From Fodinibius saliphilus (GTDB taxonomy: Bacteria; Bacteroidota; Rhodothermia; Balneolales; Balneolaceae): 64,000 nt of DNA. This document shows positions 62,571-64,000 of the stretch, piece after piece (the first letter of the stretch is position 1; each line of letters opens with the position of its first letter). The position numbers and the translations under genes are program-made. The stretch lies in the NCBI RefSeq assembly GCF_005869845.1, contig NZ_VAWF01000001.1, positions 1,550,001-1,614,000 of the forward strand, read 5' to 3'. The notes under the pieces are model-generated. The model ran no database searches. It saw only the letters and a list, made by a program, of their open reading frames with translations, and had not been told where the DNA came from.

Positions 62571-64000
62571 TTACTTATAACTTCTCTGCTTCAGTTCTAC
62601 AAACTCAAATTCGAGATCTTCTTTGTGGAGCTCTTCCTGCAACTCTCCATTTACTCCTTGGAATTCCCAAGCAGCTACATATGAATATTCCTCATCATTA
62701 CGCAGTGCTTCTCCTTCCTCAGACTGGTGCTCAGCCCGGAGGTGGCAACCGCAGGATTCGTCACGGTGCAAGGCATCTTTCGCCATCAGTTCACCTAGCT
62801 CAAGGAAATCAGCAACACGACCAGCAAACTCCAAGTACTTATTGTAGTTGGCAGCTTCACCAGGTACGCGAACATTATTCCAGAACTCCTCGCGAAGCTC
62901 TTGGATCTGCTTAATTGCTTCTTTCAAACCTTCTTCGCTACGAGAAATCCCTACTTTATCCCACATAATTTGTCCCAGCTCACGATGGAACTCGACAACG
63001 CTTTTGTCACCATCAACTTCGAAGAGCTTATCAATATGCCCTTGCGCATTCTCAGCAGCCTCATCAAACGCTTCATGATCTTTGCTAACATCAGGCAACT
63101 CTTCACCGGCAATGTAATTACCGATTGTATAAGGGATAATAAAATACCCGTCAGAAAGTCCTTGCATTAATGCACTGGCGCCCAATCGGTTGGCACCGTG
63201 ATCAGAGAAATTTGCTTCTCCAGCCACGAAAAGCCCCGGGATATTACTCATCAGGTTATAATCTACCCAGAGCCCGCCCATGGTATAGTGCACAGCCGGG
63301 AATATCCGCATCGGTTCTTCATAAGGATTATTATCTGTAATATTTTCATACATCTCGAAGAGATTTCCATACTTGTCAGATATCGCCTGTTTTCCTTCAC
63401 GCTCGATAGCATCACGGAAATCAAGGTATACTGCACGACCTGTTGGCCCTACCCCCATGCCTTCATCACATACAATTTTGGCGTTACGAGAGGCAACATC
63501 ACGTGGTACCAGGTTACCGAAAGCAGGATATTTTTCTTCGAGGTAATAATAACGTTCGTCTTCTGGAATATCATTAGGATGGCGATCATCTCCCTTCTCT
63601 TTGGGTACCCAAACACGTCCGTCGTTACGGAGACTCTCACTCATCAGCGTAAGCTTAGACTGGTAGTCACCGGAAACGGGAATACAAGTTGGGTGTATCT
63701 GAACATAACATGGGTTTGCAAATGCAGCACCCCGTTTATGGCATCGCCATGCAGCCGTTACGTTTGAGTTAATAGCATTCGTAGACAAATAAAAGGCATT
63801 CCCATACCCGCCACTGGCCAGTACAACAGCATCGGCCATCCAGCGCTGGATTTCGCCGGAAACCAAGTCACGCGTAATAATACCACGTGCTTTTCCGTCA
63901 ACTATTACCACGTCTAACATTTCCTGCCGGGTCTGCATATCAATTTTCCCGTTGTGCACTTGGCGCATCATCGCCTGGTAGGCACCGAGTAGCAGCTGCT
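62571..64000 (-). CDS. sdhA: Succinate dehydrogenase/fumarate reductase flavoprotein subunit (5' end outside window)
   Basis: The frame runs off the right edge; the first visible residues read [14 protein letters not shown], so the FAD-binding N-terminus lies beyond 64000. The roughly 476 residues present include [20 protein letters not shown], the substrate/active-site region [31 protein letters not shown], the catalytic [26 protein letters not shown], and the C-terminal helical domain with the [12 protein letters not shown] motif. This is the long Bacteroides-type SdhA/FrdA. Confidence 0.95.
   Translation of the reverse strand, partial: QLLLGAYQAMMRQVHNGKIDMQTRQEMLDVVIVDGKARGIITRDLVSGEIQRWMADAVVLASGGYGNAFYLSTNAINSNVTAAWRCHKRGAAFANPCYVQIHPTCIPVSGDYQSKLTLMSESLRNDGRVWVPKEKGDDRHPNDIPEDERYYYLEEKYPAFGNLVPRDVASRNAKIVCDEGMGVGPTGRAVYLDFRDAIEREGKQAISDKYGNLFEMYENITDNNPYEEPMRIFPAVHYTMGGLWVDYNLMSNIPGLFVAGEANFSDHGANRLGASALMQGLSDGYFIIPYTIGNYIAGEELPDVSKDHEAFDEAAENAQGHIDKLFEVDGDKSVVEFHRELGQIMWDKVGISRSEEGLKEAIKQIQELREEFWNNVRVPGEAANYNKYLEFAGRVADFLELGELMAKDALHRDESCGCHLRAEHQSEEGEALRNDEEYSYVAAWEFQGVNGELQEELHKEDLEFEFVELKQRSYK

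Noticed and set aside
63198-63767. 189-codon open frame antisense to sdhA
   Set aside because: A shadow of the sdhA frame; its composition is that of a reverse-complemented conserved gene.
1-64000. Defence system, prophage or integrated mobile island
   Set aside because: No integrase, transposase, restriction, toxin-antitoxin or CRISPR gene was seen; the content is metabolic throughout.

Overview
This 64 kb window is chromosomal DNA from a bacterium of the Bacteroidota/Balneolota/Rhodothermota group; I infer a Balneolaceae-like organism. The evidence is: a 1043-residue secreted protein ending in a 'NYPNPFNPST' type IX secretion (T9SS) C-terminal signal; a DUF4296 lipoprotein; an arginine operon with the Bacteroidetes-type N-acyl-ornithine carbamoyltransferase (argF') and a GNAT acetyltransferase in place of classical argA; a Bacteroides-type succinate dehydrogenase; and moderate, AT-leaning base composition. 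I see no tRNA, rRNA, insertion sequence, prophage or CRISPR array. Most of the window is housekeeping metabolism.

Layout. 1-4.7 kb: C-terminal part of a lysine 6-aminotransferase, an SDR dehydrogenase, and a HAD phosphatase-purL pair. 4.9-6.8 kb: LemA plus two TPM-domain proteins, one cytosolic-looking and one exported and glycine-rich. 6.8-12 kb: an unusual Nramp-like transporter next to a fused 5-oxoprolinase. 12.1-13.8 kb: methionine gamma-lyase with its Lrp-type regulator. 14-17.2 kb: FadE-like acyl-CoA dehydrogenase and a TetR regulator with a cluster of GTTAAC sites. 17.2-22.1 kb: trmB, a decayed tonB pseudogene, pdxH, a redoxin, a radical SAM protein and a lipoprotein. 22.2-24.8 kb: aldehyde dehydrogenase and class III aminotransferase. 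25-28.2 kb: T9SS cargo. 28.3-31.2 kb: thioredoxin-like protein, UbiA prenyltransferase and two poorly known proteins.

31.3-40.3 kb is an aspartate-family block: dapB-dapA-dapD-thrA-thrB-thrC on the minus strand, faced by a second threonine-synthase-like enzyme that carries a C-terminal LeuA-type (isopropylmalate synthase) regulatory domain. 40.4-46.7 kb holds a DUF819 membrane protein, a serine-hydrolase-fold protein that appears to have lost its catalytic residues, small membrane proteins, an RsmI-like methyltransferase, an ankyrin protein and a DPP III-like metallopeptidase. 46.9-52 kb: cell-wall amidase, uridine kinase, SDR, DUF4296 lipoprotein and recQ.

52.5-61.6 kb is the complete arginine operon GNAT-argG-argC-argD-argF'-argB-argE-argH-proC, with a 129 bp palindromic repeat between argH and proC. 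Upstream of it lies the most interesting signal in the window: a 34-codon ORF with five arginine codons among its last eleven, followed by mutually exclusive hairpins and flanked by an 8-bp long-range complementarity. This looks like an arginine-sensing leader peptide and attenuator. The window ends in sdhB and a 5'-truncated sdhA.
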